Positions 1-7,110 of a stretch of 39,733 nt of DNA are shown piece after piece. A program made the translations under genes and the position numbers. Position 1 is the first letter of the stretch. The number at the start of each line of letters is the position of its first letter. Source of the DNA: Nautiliaceae bacterium (GTDB lineage: Bacteria > Campylobacterota > Campylobacteria > Campylobacterales > Nautiliaceae); NCBI GenBank assembly GCA_027062625.1, contig JAMOSZ010000040.1, forward strand, positions 1 through 39,733. Reading direction: 5' to 3'. The notes below the pieces were generated by a model. That model was not told where the DNA came from. It did not search any database and was given only the letters and a program-made list of their open reading frames with translations.

Positions 1-127
1 GTCATTTTTATCCTTTTTATTTTGGTCTAACTGCATATACAAGCATATTATACTCTAATGTATTTTTAACTTTTTCAAGTCTTTTTTTGATTGTGAAAAA
101 CTCTTCTATCCCAAATTCTATAACCTT
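1..127. repeat. terminal direct repeat, left copy
   Basis: Bases 1-127 are identical to 39607-39733. A single exact overlap of 127 bases at the contig ends is typical of a circular or circularly permuted molecule assembled with a k-mer of 127, so this is probably one locus counted twice and not a true terminal repeat. Bases 11-127 also match the internal stretch 38098-38214, so most of the repeat is a genuine second copy of the end of csf1. Confidence 0.9.
17..127 (-). pseudogene. duplicated 3' fragment of csf1 (36 codons)
   Basis: Read on the minus strand this is an in-frame run from KVIEFG to AVRPK and a stop. It is identical at the DNA level to the end of the intact csf1 at 38104-38775. 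The identity begins exactly at a codon boundary (base 127) and continues past the stop through the AAAGGA ribosome-binding motif. The fragment lies directly after the rusA stop codon and happens to be in the rusA frame. It has no start codon of its own in a sensible position. On the circular map its ribosome-binding motif now serves the small gene starting at 39611. It is a remnant or rearrangement scar, not a working gene. Confidence 0.8.
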
Positions 128-136
128 AAAAGAAGA

Positions 137-496
137 TTAAAGGGAAGAAACTCTTATCTCTATCCCATCCCAGCCAGCGTTTCTAACTTTCTTAGCTCTT
201 ATTTCCACAATCTGTTTATCGTTTTTGTATGCTATCCCCTCCAAAGCGTCCTGTATTGCTTTAAGGGTATTATCCAAATCTTTTCTCCCCTGCTTTTTGC
301 AATAAAGGGTATATTCCAAAACAACATCCCCCTCCAAGACTTTAAACTTATTAACCTTTGCAAGTAAAGCAAGCGCATTTTTAAATTCTCTCCCGGCTTT
401 GCTTATATAGTGTATTATCCGCCCTCCCTTGTATGCACTTCGCCAATAAGAATTTACACTTGGGGGAATTAAGGGGGCTTTTAGATAGTTAGCCAT
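137..496 (-). CDS. rusA: RusA-like Holliday junction resolvase
   Basis: A 119-residue protein of the usual RusA length. It carries the family hallmarks: N-terminal PPSVNSYWR (11-19), the acidic DLDN motif (73-76) followed by D83, and KNDKQI (91-96). These aspartates form the metal-binding active site in RusA enzymes, which cut four-way DNA junctions. In a phage it would resolve recombination or replication branches before packaging, fitting the ERF and exonuclease genes of the same operon. Its start overlaps the end of the upstream gene by 8 bases, which implies translational coupling; its own ribosome-binding site is weak. It is the last gene of the early operon before the csf1 remnant. Confidence 0.9.
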   Translation of the reverse strand: MANYLKAPLIPPSVNSYWRSAYKGGRIIHYISKAGREFKNALALLAKVNKFKVLEGDVVLEYTLYCKKQGRKDLDNTLKAIQDALEGIAYKNDKQIVEIRAKKVRNAGWDGIEIRVSSL

Positions 497-734
497 TGTA
501 TTTCTTTCGTATAACTTTTATGCATGTTTTTTTCAAGTTCCCACAACAATGAATATTCGTCCCGAAATTGATATATTTTTTATCTCTTAGTCTCTCTAAA
601 ACCCCTCTAAGAGAATTATGATTAATACCTATTTCCTCAGCTATTTCTTTTAATGATATGCACCACTTCTTCTTTTGCCTAAGGAAATTAAACACCCTTT
701 CCTCATTCATTCTACCTATCTCTTGCCTCCTCAT
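489..734 (-). CDS. small helix-turn-helix DNA-binding protein
   Basis: An 81-residue basic protein. Residues 20-55 read as a winged helix-turn-helix (SLKEIAEEIGINHNSLRGVLERL). A cysteine-containing tail follows (HCC near 62-64, C71). The start at 734 has a GGAGTG ribosome-binding site, and the gene overlaps both neighbours by a few bases. It is likely a regulator or replication accessory protein. The fold is inferred from the pattern and the target is unknown. Confidence 0.65.
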   Translation of the reverse strand: MRRQEIGRMNEERVFNFLRQKKKWCISLKEIAEEIGINHNSLRGVLERLRDKKYINFGTNIHCCGNLKKTCIKVIRKKYNG

Positions 735-955
735 TCACACTCCTTTAAAAGTTTCTCATTAAATTTTATTGCCTTAACAACATCATTAAGTCGCTTAGCA
801 GTCTCGCTCCACTTCTCTTTATCCGTTGCACGCTTTAAGTAAAGCTCCGTGCTAAGCTTATTTAAAAGCTCTCTCCCTGCTTTAATTTTTACTTTTAGGG
901 CGTCTGTGTATTTTAAATCTTTAAAGCTTTTTGCATCTATCCCGTAATAATACAT
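731..955 (-). CDS. unknown small early protein
   Basis: A 74-residue lysine-rich, probably helical protein starting MYYYGIDAKSFKDLKY. The frame stays open to an ATG at 967, but the ATG at 955 follows the thyX stop by one base and has a well-spaced AAGGG ribosome-binding site, so 955 is preferred. Its stop overlaps the start of the next gene. No recognisable domain. It is coding by operon position and tight overlaps. Confidence 0.6.
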   Translation of the reverse strand: MYYYGIDAKSFKDLKYTDALKVKIKAGRELLNKLSTELYLKRATDKEKWSETAKRLNDVVKAIKFNEKLLKECE

Positions 956-956
956 A

Positions 957-1610
957 CTACCCTTCATAAAACCACTTCTCCGTTTCTCTTAATTTCCTCT
1001 CTACCTCTTTATCCTCCAAAATAAGCTCTACCCATTCCCCAGGTAAAGCCTCTACCATTTTTAAAGCTATTATCCTTATATCTCTATGCGCCGCTTTGTC
1101 TAATCTTAATCTTAAAAAGTGTAATAAACTTCTAAGATTAAATTGAATTTGGAGGGTGTAGATAAAAGCTTGCGGTAAGAGTTTAGATACTTTATCAAGC
1201 GATTTGCCCTGTTTTAGCCGCTTGATTACAATTTGTTTAATAAGTTCTAAATCTTTATCAATTTCCTCATCCCCGGTTAGCTCCATCTCAATTTCAATTT
1301 TTTTGAGTGCATATCTAGATGAGGTTACAACCTGTGAAACTCCTATTCTGTGCCTGCTCTCTTCTAACAAAGCTTTTTGGCTCATTCTAACATCAAACAC
1401 AATTTGGCTCATTTCAAGCACGCTTTCATGCTTTAAATTAAAACCTACTCTCTTAATAAGCTCAAAATCCTTTTCTCCAATCTCTTTATTAATATTATCA
1501 ATCGCCACGCTATCACTTTTATCCCAAGTTGCGTGGCTGTATCTAATACCATTTGCAATAAGCCACAATGGGCTTATATGCAAAAGTCTTACCTGCTGTT
1601 TAGTTTGCAT
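957..1610 (-). CDS. thyX: flavin-dependent thymidylate synthase ThyX
   Basis: A 217-residue protein of typical ThyX length. The signature RHR...S...S.RY is at 86-100 with one extra residue in the spacing. The upstream HESVLEMSQIVFDV (61-74) matches the usual H-S-x-x-E-H stretch, and RLRLDKAAHRDIR near 168-180 matches the C-terminal RL..AQ.EIR region. ThyX makes dTMP from dUMP using FAD, NADPH and methylenetetrahydrofolate. Next to MazG, it suggests the phage supplements nucleotide pools for its AT-rich genome. It overlaps the upstream mazG-like gene by 11 bases and has a GGAGGA ribosome-binding site. Confidence 0.9.
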   Translation of the reverse strand: MQTKQQVRLLHISPLWLIANGIRYSHATWDKSDSVAIDNINKEIGEKDFELIKRVGFNLKHESVLEMSQIVFDVRMSQKALLEESRHRIGVSQVVTSSRYALKKIEIEMELTGDEEIDKDLELIKQIVIKRLKQGKSLDKVSKLLPQAFIYTLQIQFNLRSLLHFLRLRLDKAAHRDIRIIALKMVEALPGEWVELILEDKEVERKLRETEKWFYEG

Positions 1611-2112
1611 AGTCTTCCTCCTTAATGAAAATTCCCTGCTCGTTAAGATAGCCTTTTCTATCTTTTATCTCATCCCAAGCAAGCTCGCAACAATCCATAA
1701 ATTCTATTCCCTGCCATTTGCAAAAAGCTTGCAAATCACTTATTACATTTGCAAGGGAATAAAATAAGTTTTCGTTTTTATCTCTTATTATATATTTAGC
1801 AATCTCTCCTATATCCGCTTGCAACCACATAAAAGAGTATTGCAAGTTTTCTTTATTGGCATAATAACTGCTTTGTGTATCTGGTAGATTGTCTATCTCT
1901 GCTCCCATTAATCCAGCCATAATCGTAACAACAACTGCAACATCCCCTACGCTATCTTTAATTTTTTCCATATTCCCTTTTCTAAGCCCATCAGCAAGTT
2001 CCCCAAACTCTTCCGCAAGTTTAAGGTTTTGAGCTTCAAGAGAGGAGTTTGGAATTATTCTCCTCTCTTTCGCCCAAGTGATTACTTTTCCTCTAAATTC
2101 TGTAAATATCAT
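1600..2112 (-). CDS. MazG-like nucleotide pyrophosphohydrolase
   Basis: A 170-residue all-alpha NTP pyrophosphatase-type protein. The metal-binding pattern is visible as EEFGE (34-38) and, after a basic loop, D53 and GD (56-57). The family hydrolyses (d)NTPs to monophosphates and pyrophosphate. Phage copies may clean nucleotide pools or lower ppGpp, but which applies here cannot be told. The gene starts after AAAGGAG and overlaps thyX by 11 bases, so the two are probably translated together. The C-terminal third (about 80-170) is less conserved-looking than the core. Confidence 0.8.
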   Translation of the reverse strand: MIFTEFRGKVITWAKERRIIPNSSLEAQNLKLAEEFGELADGLRKGNMEKIKDSVGDVAVVVTIMAGLMGAEIDNLPDTQSSYYANKENLQYSFMWLQADIGEIAKYIIRDKNENLFYSLANVISDLQAFCKWQGIEFMDCCELAWDEIKDRKGYLNEQGIFIKEEDYAN

Positions 2113-2126
2113 TTTCGCTCCTTTAC

Positions 2127-2615
2127 TTAATTGTTAATTAATAAATTAAACGGCTCTTTGCCTAAGATTTTCCTAAATTCTAGAAGTCCTGCTTTGTCTG
2201 GGTAGATACTTTTAAATAAATCTACCGCAAACAAAAGGGAATTGTTAAACATTTCTTTATCATCTTGACTCTGCTCTCTTAAAGCTTCCAAAATTTCCTC
2301 TACACTTTCCGTAAAGGTAAAATCCTTTTTCTCTACAAAATGCTTATGCAGATACATAAGCGTTAATGCAATTGTAACAATATCCACCCCTTTTATAGCT
2401 TTATCCTGCGGAATTCTTTTAAAAAAGAATTTTTCCACTTTTTTAGTTGTTATACTCTCTTTTATATTGCTAAGCTTTTTAAAAAGCCTCTCAAACTCCA
2501 TATCAAGTGCCGTCTTTTCTTTGAGCGACACTTCTTGCATATACTTTTTTGCTTCTAATAAAAAGCTATACGCCCCTAAAAGTAGGGCTTTTTCTTTTAG
2601 CTGATACTTATACAT
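2127..2615 (-). CDS. unknown early protein
   Basis: A 162-residue, mainly helical, charged protein without cysteines. It has no recognised motif. It overlaps the upstream gene by 8 bases and precedes mazG by 14 bases, so it belongs to the nucleotide-metabolism end of the early operon. Residues 20-60 are rich in lysine and glutamate and may form a coiled coil. Function not assigned. Confidence 0.65.
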   Translation of the reverse strand: MYKYQLKEKALLLGAYSFLLEAKKYMQEVSLKEKTALDMEFERLFKKLSNIKESITTKKVEKFFFKRIPQDKAIKGVDIVTIALTLMYLHKHFVEKKDFTFTESVEEILEALREQSQDDKEMFNNSLLFAVDLFKSIYPDKAGLLEFRKILGKEPFNLLINN

Positions 2616-2940
2616 AAATACCCCTTTCTTTTAATTTTGTCTTAATTTCTCTTAACATCTTTTGCTTTATAATAGGTCGCAAGGCTAATTTTTCTACATA
2701 CTCCTCTACTTGCGTTTTTCTAAAAAATCTTCTTCCATTAAGATAAAACCTATCTATCCATTTTGGCACCTCCCCGATTTCTTCGTATACTTTATTTTCA
2801 GTAATATAGATGCCATGCTTGATTAATATCTCCTTAACTTCTTGTATAATTTTAGCGCCTGTTACTTTTTGTAAAATAACAAACTCTTCAAATTTTAAAT
2901 AAGGATTATTCAGGAATTTTGGGAGGACTATCTTTTCCAT
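2608..2940 (-). CDS. unknown early protein, possible helix-turn-helix
   Basis: A 110-residue basic protein. The stretch WIDRFYLNGRRFFRKTQVEEYVEK (about 61-84) resembles the recognition part of small excisionase-like or MerR-like winged helices, where a basic wing follows a helix-turn-helix. This similarity is only suggestive. The start has GGGAGGCG upstream and lies inside the 3' end of a 51-codon gene (2928-3083). Confidence 0.55.
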   Translation of the reverse strand: MEKIVLPKFLNNPYLKFEEFVILQKVTGAKIIQEVKEILIKHGIYITENKVYEEIGEVPKWIDRFYLNGRRFFRKTQVEEYVEKLALRPIIKQKMLREIKTKLKERGIYV

Positions 2941-3083
2941 TTTCGCCTCCCTTTAATGAAATTTAAAGCCGCCCGAAAAGTAGGCTTTATTTTACATCTA
3001 AGCACACTCTCTTCCCATATTACCAAATACTCCTTATAACCAGCTGGTATTATTTTGTACCCGTCCTTTTTAAATAAAACCAT
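2928..3083 (-). CDS. small unknown protein (51 aa)
   Basis: An open frame of 51 codons from ATG at 3083 to TAG at 2928, below common ORF length cut-offs. It has a good AAAGGA ribosome-binding site six bases from the ATG, starts 10 bases after the ssb stop and overlaps the next gene by 13 bases. It fills what would otherwise be the largest gap in this part of the operon. The protein is basic with aromatic residues (begins MVLFKKDGYK) and has no recognised domain. Confidence 0.55.
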   Translation of the reverse strand: MVLFKKDGYKIIPAGYKEYLVIWEESVLRCKIKPTFRAALNFIKGRRKWKR

Positions 3084-3093
3084 TGTCTATCCT

Positions 3094-3510
3094 TTAAAAT
3101 GGTATTTTATCTTCATCAGTATCATTTGATGGAGCTTGATTTTGATTGTTTTGTTGTGGTTTTTGCTGGTTTTGAGCTTCACTTTTACTATCCATAAATT
3201 GCACCCTCTCAGCAATAACTGAGTGTTTACTTCTTTTTTGACCAAAACTATCCACCCACTGGTCTAAAACAAGCCTTCCCTCAACTAAAACTCTTCTACC
3301 TTTGTTTAAATACTGGTGTGCAACCTCAGCACTTCTACCAAAGACTTTTACATCAATAAACAAAACTTCTTGCTTATTCTCACCAGTTACATTATCTTTA
3401 TAAACTCTATTTACTGCAAGGGGAAAATTCCCAGCAGCTACTCCGCTTGGAGTATATCTTAACTCTACATCACGGGTAAGGTTGCCTATTAAGATTACTT
3501 TATTGAACAT
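3094..3510 (-). CDS. ssb: single-stranded DNA-binding protein
   Basis: Residues after the chosen start read MFNKVILIGNLTRDVELRY, the classic OB-fold start of bacterial SSB. The fold continues to about residue 105, then a glutamine/asparagine-rich linker and the acidic tip DEDKIPF. The tip recruits partner proteins in SSBs. The frame is open to 3534, but the ATG at 3510 begins exactly where family members begin and has GAGGA upstream. It protects ssDNA during replication and recombination and would act with the helicase and ERF annealase of this operon. Confidence 0.95.
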   Translation of the reverse strand: MFNKVILIGNLTRDVELRYTPSGVAAGNFPLAVNRVYKDNVTGENKQEVLFIDVKVFGRSAEVAHQYLNKGRRVLVEGRLVLDQWVDSFGQKRSKHSVIAERVQFMDSKSEAQNQQKPQQNNQNQAPSNDTDEDKIPF

Positions 3511-3511
3511 T

Positions 3512-4078
3512 TTAATCCTCACAATCACAATCAATAAGCCCGAAAGCCATTTTCGCTTCTTCGTAATCGGGCTTATCTACATATTTCCCTTTGTTATAAA
3601 ATTCATACTCTTTAAGCTCTCCTGCTACATTCTTAAAGCAGGTCCAGCCCTTGTGGTATCTTCCACCACTATAAACAATAACATAACCACCTTCTGGAAT
3701 GGTGGCAACCAGTTCTGTATGTTCTCCAAGTCTTCCAGCACCTGTTGCCGAAACAATTTTCACCCCCTCGGAAGTCTCTTCAATGTGAGAAGTCCCTCTG
3801 TACGAACTTCTCACTTCTTTGTTTATTGTTATTTTTGTTTTATCTTTTTTAGCAGTTAAGATGGGTAAATTTCTTTTGTTATAATAAAGTTCAAGTTTGT
3901 TAATAGTTTCATCCCAACTCGGCGCATTTTCGGGATCTTTTTCTTGCGCCTTTTCATATTCTTCAATTATTCTTAATCCACTTCTGCTAAGAAAAATCCT
4001 TTTAGTTTCATCAGAGATGTTTTCTCCAACACCTCTTATCTCCACCACTTTTATTTCTCCAAGTTTTTTAATCTCCAT
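3512..4078 (-). CDS. unknown early protein between helicase and ssb
   Basis: The frame is open from 4219, but that part overlaps the helicase gene. The ATG at 4078 has GGAG well placed upstream, giving 188 residues starting MEIKKLGEIKVVEIRG. The C-terminal half has glycine-rich beta-type sequence (AGRLGEHTELVATIPEGGYV) and ends in a cysteine- and acid-rich tip, CDCED. Its stop is one base before the ssb start, so it is probably translated with ssb. No family recognised; a replication or ssDNA-related role is only guilt by position. Confidence 0.7.
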   Translation of the reverse strand: MEIKKLGEIKVVEIRGVGENISDETKRIFLSRSGLRIIEEYEKAQEKDPENAPSWDETINKLELYYNKRNLPILTAKKDKTKITINKEVRSSYRGTSHIEETSEGVKIVSATGAGRLGEHTELVATIPEGGYVIVYSGGRYHKGWTCFKNVAGELKEYEFYNKGKYVDKPDYEEAKMAFGLIDCDCED

Positions 4079-4139
4079 ATTTTCTCCTATCCTTCTTTTA
4101 TTTATAGTAAGATTATATAAAATTACTCTTAAAGTATCC

Positions 4140-5159
4140 TTAAAAAGGGAGACTTTCCTCAAAATTTTCCAAAACCACCTCCGCTTCTGTTTGTTGCGCT
4201 TGTGGAGGAAAGATTTCATCTAGGTAGATTTTATCTATCCAAGGCTCCCCAAGTCTATCTTTATCACATACTAGGAGCCTTACATCTTTGCGGGGAATAA
4301 GCCTACCCATTTCATCTCTTTTTGGCTTGCCTTTCTCATCTGCTTCATACACGAAGCCTAAGCCTAATACGATGTCAGCATCATATTTCTGGTCCCCGCT
4401 TTCCTTTAATATAATCCTGTTTTCTTTAATAGCTTCCTCACTAAGCTGGTTAATAAGAATAATAGTTACCCCTAACTTAATCACTAGCTCGGATAGAGTT
4501 TTAGAGATTTTACTTGCAAGTTCTTTATTGTTTGCAGCAGGAGCGGTTATCTTCATTCTACTATCTATAATAAAAAACCTAACCCCTTCTTTGTAAGCAA
4601 GGATTTTTATAGTTCTAACTAAGTCTTCTAAATCCGCACTTATATCCTCAGGGATAATGAGGTTGTTTAATTGCTGCTCTGTTACATTAATAGCCATTTT
4701 AGAGTAAAGCCTATGCAATATAAGCTCACTCATTTCATAATTAAAGTGAGCTACTTTTTCTTTTCTTGCAATATTTAAAGCTATCCTCATCATTGTAGTA
4801 GTTTTACCTGCATAACTTGCCGCTGCAAATTGTATCATTACTCCAACGGGAATGCCTCCCATGTGCTTATCTATTGCCATAATGCCGCTTTGCACTCTCT
4901 CGGCTTCTTTTATCTCTTTTTTGAGGAAGTTTTTAAGGGTAAGGAATTTAACACTATCCCCAGCCTCTACTTTCTCTATATAATCAAGCTGGGCTTTTAA
5001 GTATAATTTCTTATACTTTAAAATCTCTTCTACATTCTCCTCTGCTTGTGCTTTTTCTAATAACAACCTGTATAAATCTATCTCCAAGGAGAGTTTTTCA
5101 ATTTCACTCTCCACTCTTTTTAATTTTTCTTTTAACGTTTTAACTTTTTGCTCTAACAT
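4140..5159 (-). CDS. DnaB-like replicative helicase ATPase (RecA fold)
   Basis: A 339-residue protein. Residues 1-60 form a likely coiled coil. A RecA-type ATPase follows: Walker A AAASYAGKTT (112-121), the DnaB-like YEMSE (141-145, compare SLEMS), a hydrophobic strand ending in IIDS as Walker B, and the sensor-like IILINQLS. This is the core of DnaB-family replicative helicases, though it is shorter than DnaB because the usual N-terminal primase-binding domain is absent. The C-terminus ends EESLPF, resembling the acidic SSB tip. It would unwind the phage fork, loaded by the initiator encoded just upstream. Confidence 0.75.
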   Translation of the reverse strand: MLEQKVKTLKEKLKRVESEIEKLSLEIDLYRLLLEKAQAEENVEEILKYKKLYLKAQLDYIEKVEAGDSVKFLTLKNFLKKEIKEAERVQSGIMAIDKHMGGIPVGVMIQFAAASYAGKTTTMMRIALNIARKEKVAHFNYEMSELILHRLYSKMAINVTEQQLNNLIIPEDISADLEDLVRTIKILAYKEGVRFFIIDSRMKITAPAANNKELASKISKTLSELVIKLGVTIILINQLSEEAIKENRIILKESGDQKYDADIVLGLGFVYEADEKGKPKRDEMGRLIPRKDVRLLVCDKDRLGEPWIDKIYLDEIFPPQAQQTEAEVVLENFEESLPF

Positions 5160-5169
5160 AGTCTTCTCC

Positions 5170-5550
5170 TTAAATTAATGTAATTTTTTGTAACGCAACT
5201 TTTTGCTCTAACTTCCTAAGATAATACTCCACACTCTCTAAGCTATCAAGGGGGGTGGTTGCCAAGATTTCTAAAAGCTCCTCTTCATAAAAGCTCCCCT
5301 TTGCCTCTTGTATAAACAAATCGCTTAAAATCCAGCAATCATAACATCCCTCCCCCCTTGCTTCTTTTATCTCTTTAAGGGCTTCTCTTATAATTTCTGT
5401 TTGTTGCTTTGTGAATAGGTGTTTCTTGCCCTCTAAAAGCTCCTCTAATAGATTTATTTTCTTATCAGCTACCTCAGCACCCTCAAAATCAAAATGATAA
5501 ATGAGAGTGCTTAAAATAGCTCTCCTAAGGTAATTTAAACTCTTAAACAT
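5170..5550 (-). CDS. unknown early protein, candidate helicase partner
   Basis: A 126-residue helical protein with CYDC at about 73-76. It lies between the initiator and helicase genes, one base after the initiator stop and 10 bases before the helicase start, with GGAGG upstream. That position is where phages often encode a helicase loader or primase-interacting protein, but no AAA+ motif is present, so this is only context. Confidence 0.6.
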   Translation of the reverse strand: MFKSLNYLRRAILSTLIYHFDFEGAEVADKKINLLEELLEGKKHLFTKQQTEIIREALKEIKEARGEGCYDCWILSDLFIQEAKGSFYEEELLEILATTPLDSLESVEYYLRKLEQKVALQKITLI

Positions 5551-5551
5551 C

Positions 5552-6514
5552 TTAACCTCCTAATCCGAAAAAGAAAGTGTTCTCTTCCTCTTTTTCTTTT
5601 TGTTGTAAATATTCTAATCTTATAGAGTTAAAGTTATTCTCTAACGCTTTTGGATTTGCTAAAAACTTATAATAAAAGCTATGTTCCTTTGCAAATTCTA
5701 AAACTTCTTTTATTTCTTCTAAGGGATAAGACTTGCTAAGAGAAATGATAACATTCTCTAAGGAGAAATTTTGTTTTGGAGAGAGGATAATATTCTTTTC
5801 TTTTAAGAAAGACTTAATAAAAAAAATGAGGTTTTGTAGATTTTCTTTTGCCTTAGAAGTTTCTTTTGTTTGTTTACTTTCTTCTTCTCCCTTAGAAATG
5901 TTTTTTGCAATTTTTGAATTATTGATATTTTCTTTTTTATTATTTATTTTTTTATTTAATTCTTTTTTATTGTTATCTTTATTATTTAAAGCATCGTATT
6001 TATTTCCGTTAATATCAGTTTCTGATATTATCGCATTTTGATATTTACGCTTATTAATATTATTTTTATTAATATAATCTTTATTAATATAATTCGTTTC
6101 CTGTGTTGAATAGGGTGTTTCCTGTGTTGAATACCCCCGTTCATTATTTTGAATAGGTGTAAATTCTACGAAACTTTTATGATATAGCTCCGTAAATTTA
6201 AAGTAAAGCTTGTTGCCATCTTCTTTGTCTATCCACTTATCCAATAATCCAAAATTCACTAATTTCTTTATTATTTTTGATATACTTCCCTTTGATTTTA
6301 ATTCTAATAAGGGGTTATCCTCTATTATTTTTTTATAGCTTATCCAATAAAACGTCCCCCTTTCTGTTTCTATTTTTTTCATCTTGCCACTCGCTATAAA
6401 GTCTCTTAAATATTCTGCAACCATTGCATCTTTTATTGTTATTTTTTCTTTACTATTAAGGCTATTGTTAAAATCTACAATAGCCCTTGCGTTTATAAGA
6501 TATGTATATTTCAT
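5552..6514 (-). CDS. replication initiator-like protein
   Basis: A 320-residue protein. Residues 1-125 look like a winged helix-turn-helix initiator domain (ISKIIKKLVNFGLLDKW, then a wing). Residues 130-225 are a low-complexity linker rich in Asn, Lys and Glu with five-residue repeats of the YINK/NINK type. The C-terminal 90 residues (IIFFIKSFLKEKN onward) are helical, like the DnaD-type or helicase-recruiting ends of phage initiators. It precedes the helicase gene as lambda O precedes P. The DNA of the linker carries iteron-like repeats, so the origin may lie inside the gene. The start at 6514 overlaps the upstream RHH stop as ATGA, with GAGGAG upstream. Confidence 0.65.
   Translation of the reverse strand: MKYTYLINARAIVDFNNSLNSKEKITIKDAMVAEYLRDFIASGKMKKIETERGTFYWISYKKIIEDNPLLELKSKGSISKIIKKLVNFGLLDKWIDKEDGNKLYFKFTELYHKSFVEFTPIQNNERGYSTQETPYSTQETNYINKDYINKNNINKRKYQNAIISETDINGNKYDALNNKDNNKKELNKKINNKKENINNSKIAKNISKGEEESKQTKETSKAKENLQNLIFFIKSFLKEKNIILSPKQNFSLENVIISLSKSYPLEEIKEVLEFAKEHSFYYKFLANPKALENNFNSIRLEYLQQKEKEEENTFFFGLGG
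6010..6155. other. candidate replication origin inside the initiator gene
   Basis: Three kinds of repeat cluster here: a 9+3+9 perfect inverted repeat at 6010-6030 (TAATATCAG and complement); three copies of TTATTAATAT at 6051, 6066 and 6081, exactly 15 bp apart; and two perfect 17-bp copies of GTTTCCTGTGTTGAATA at 6096 and 6117 with a degenerate third at 6139. A very T-rich (A-rich on the other strand) block lies at about 5920-6000. Iterons beside an AT-rich unwinding region within the initiator gene is the lambda ori layout. This is inference; the 15-bp repeat also encodes a peptide repeat. Confidence 0.4.
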
Positions 6515-6663
6515 TTCTGCTCCTCCTCTTTTTCCTTAATATATTCTTCAATCCACTTTCTAATTACTTTGCTCATAGACTTATCTTCTTTGTCTATGAG
6601 CTCTTTGAATTTTTCATATGTTTCTGTTCTTAGCCTTAATGTTAGAAATCTCCATTCTCTCAT
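6511..6663 (-). CDS. ribbon-helix-helix (CopG/Arc-like) regulator, 50 aa
   Basis: An open frame of 50 codons from ATG at 6663 to TGA at 6511, too short for the usual cut-offs. The protein starts MREWRFLTLRLRTETYEKF: a short strand with alternating hydrophobics, then helix A, a turn (DKEDKSMSK) and helix B (VIRKWIEEYIKEK). This is the ribbon-helix-helix pattern of Arc/CopG/MetJ repressors, which bind DNA as dimers through the strand. AAAGGA precedes the start and the stop overlaps the initiator start (ATGA), so the two are coupled. It may autoregulate the replication genes through the inverted repeat just upstream. Confidence 0.7.
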   Translation of the reverse strand: MREWRFLTLRLRTETYEKFKELIDKEDKSMSKVIRKWIEEYIKEKEEEQK

Positions 6664-6707
6664 ATCTATCCTTTTTTATATAATTTTATCAAAAAAACTT
6701 GCTTTTT

Positions 6708-6742
6708 AAAGGGAAATTTATTATAATTTTATTGTTCCCTTT
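6708..6742 (-). promoter_or_regulatory. candidate promoter with flanking operator arms
   Basis: On the minus strand the arms AAAGGGAA and TTCCCTTT (6735-6742 and 6708-6715) are perfect complements 19 bases apart, and a TATAAT box lies between them at 6720-6725. A repressor bound to the arms would cover the -10 region. It sits about 50 bases upstream of the ribbon-helix-helix gene, a natural autoregulation target. There is no good -35 box. The 176-base gap 6664-6839 holds nothing else that I can support. Confidence 0.4.
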
Positions 6743-6839
6743 TTCTCCTTTTTAGAATTCTCCTTTTTCTTGTTTTTTCTTTTATGCTTAAAAAGTGTCT
6801 GTTACTTTTTGTAAACAATAAGAGGCAAAAAGAGGAGGG

Positions 6840-7109
6840 TTATAGATTTTCTTTTATTTGCAAAAACTCTACTTTGCGTCCCGTTACTTTGTCTAGGGCT
6901 TTAAAAGCAATCTCTATAAACCCCATTTTCAAAAGTTCATTCACCCTCCCGCTAACTGAGTTAATAGGCAATCCCAGCCCACGCATAATATCCCCTCTAC
7001 TGCAAGGCTGGTTAGCCTTTATGAATTCTAATATTTGCAAGCGTTGCGAAGAGTTTCTGCCGCTTGCAATGTTTTCAGCGTATGCAAGGATGGAAGTTTC
7101 TTTAACCAT
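6840..7109 (-). CDS. winged helix-turn-helix DNA-binding protein
   Basis: An 89-residue protein. Residues 25-70 fit a MarR/ArsR-type winged helix: LQILEFIKANQPCSRGDIMRGLG, then a recognition helix NSVSGRVNELLKMG and a wing ending GRKVEFLQI. Phage proteins of this kind are regulators or replication accessory factors. It has GGAGGGG upstream and starts one base after the stop of the preceding gene. Confidence 0.7.
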   Translation of the reverse strand: MVKETSILAYAENIASGRNSSQRLQILEFIKANQPCSRGDIMRGLGLPINSVSGRVNELLKMGFIEIAFKALDKVTGRKVEFLQIKENL

Positions 7110-7110
7110 T

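Noticed and set aside
1204-1767. 187-codon plus-strand frame antisense to thyX and mazG
   Set aside because: It lies entirely over two clearly identified genes, has serine/leucine-rich low-complexity content typical of antisense frames in AT-rich DNA, and lacks a ribosome-binding site.
5900-6100. T-rich block as a CRISPR-like or non-coding array
   Set aside because: It is in frame with the initiator gene and encodes a low-complexity linker; repeats are 15-21 bp without unique spacers.
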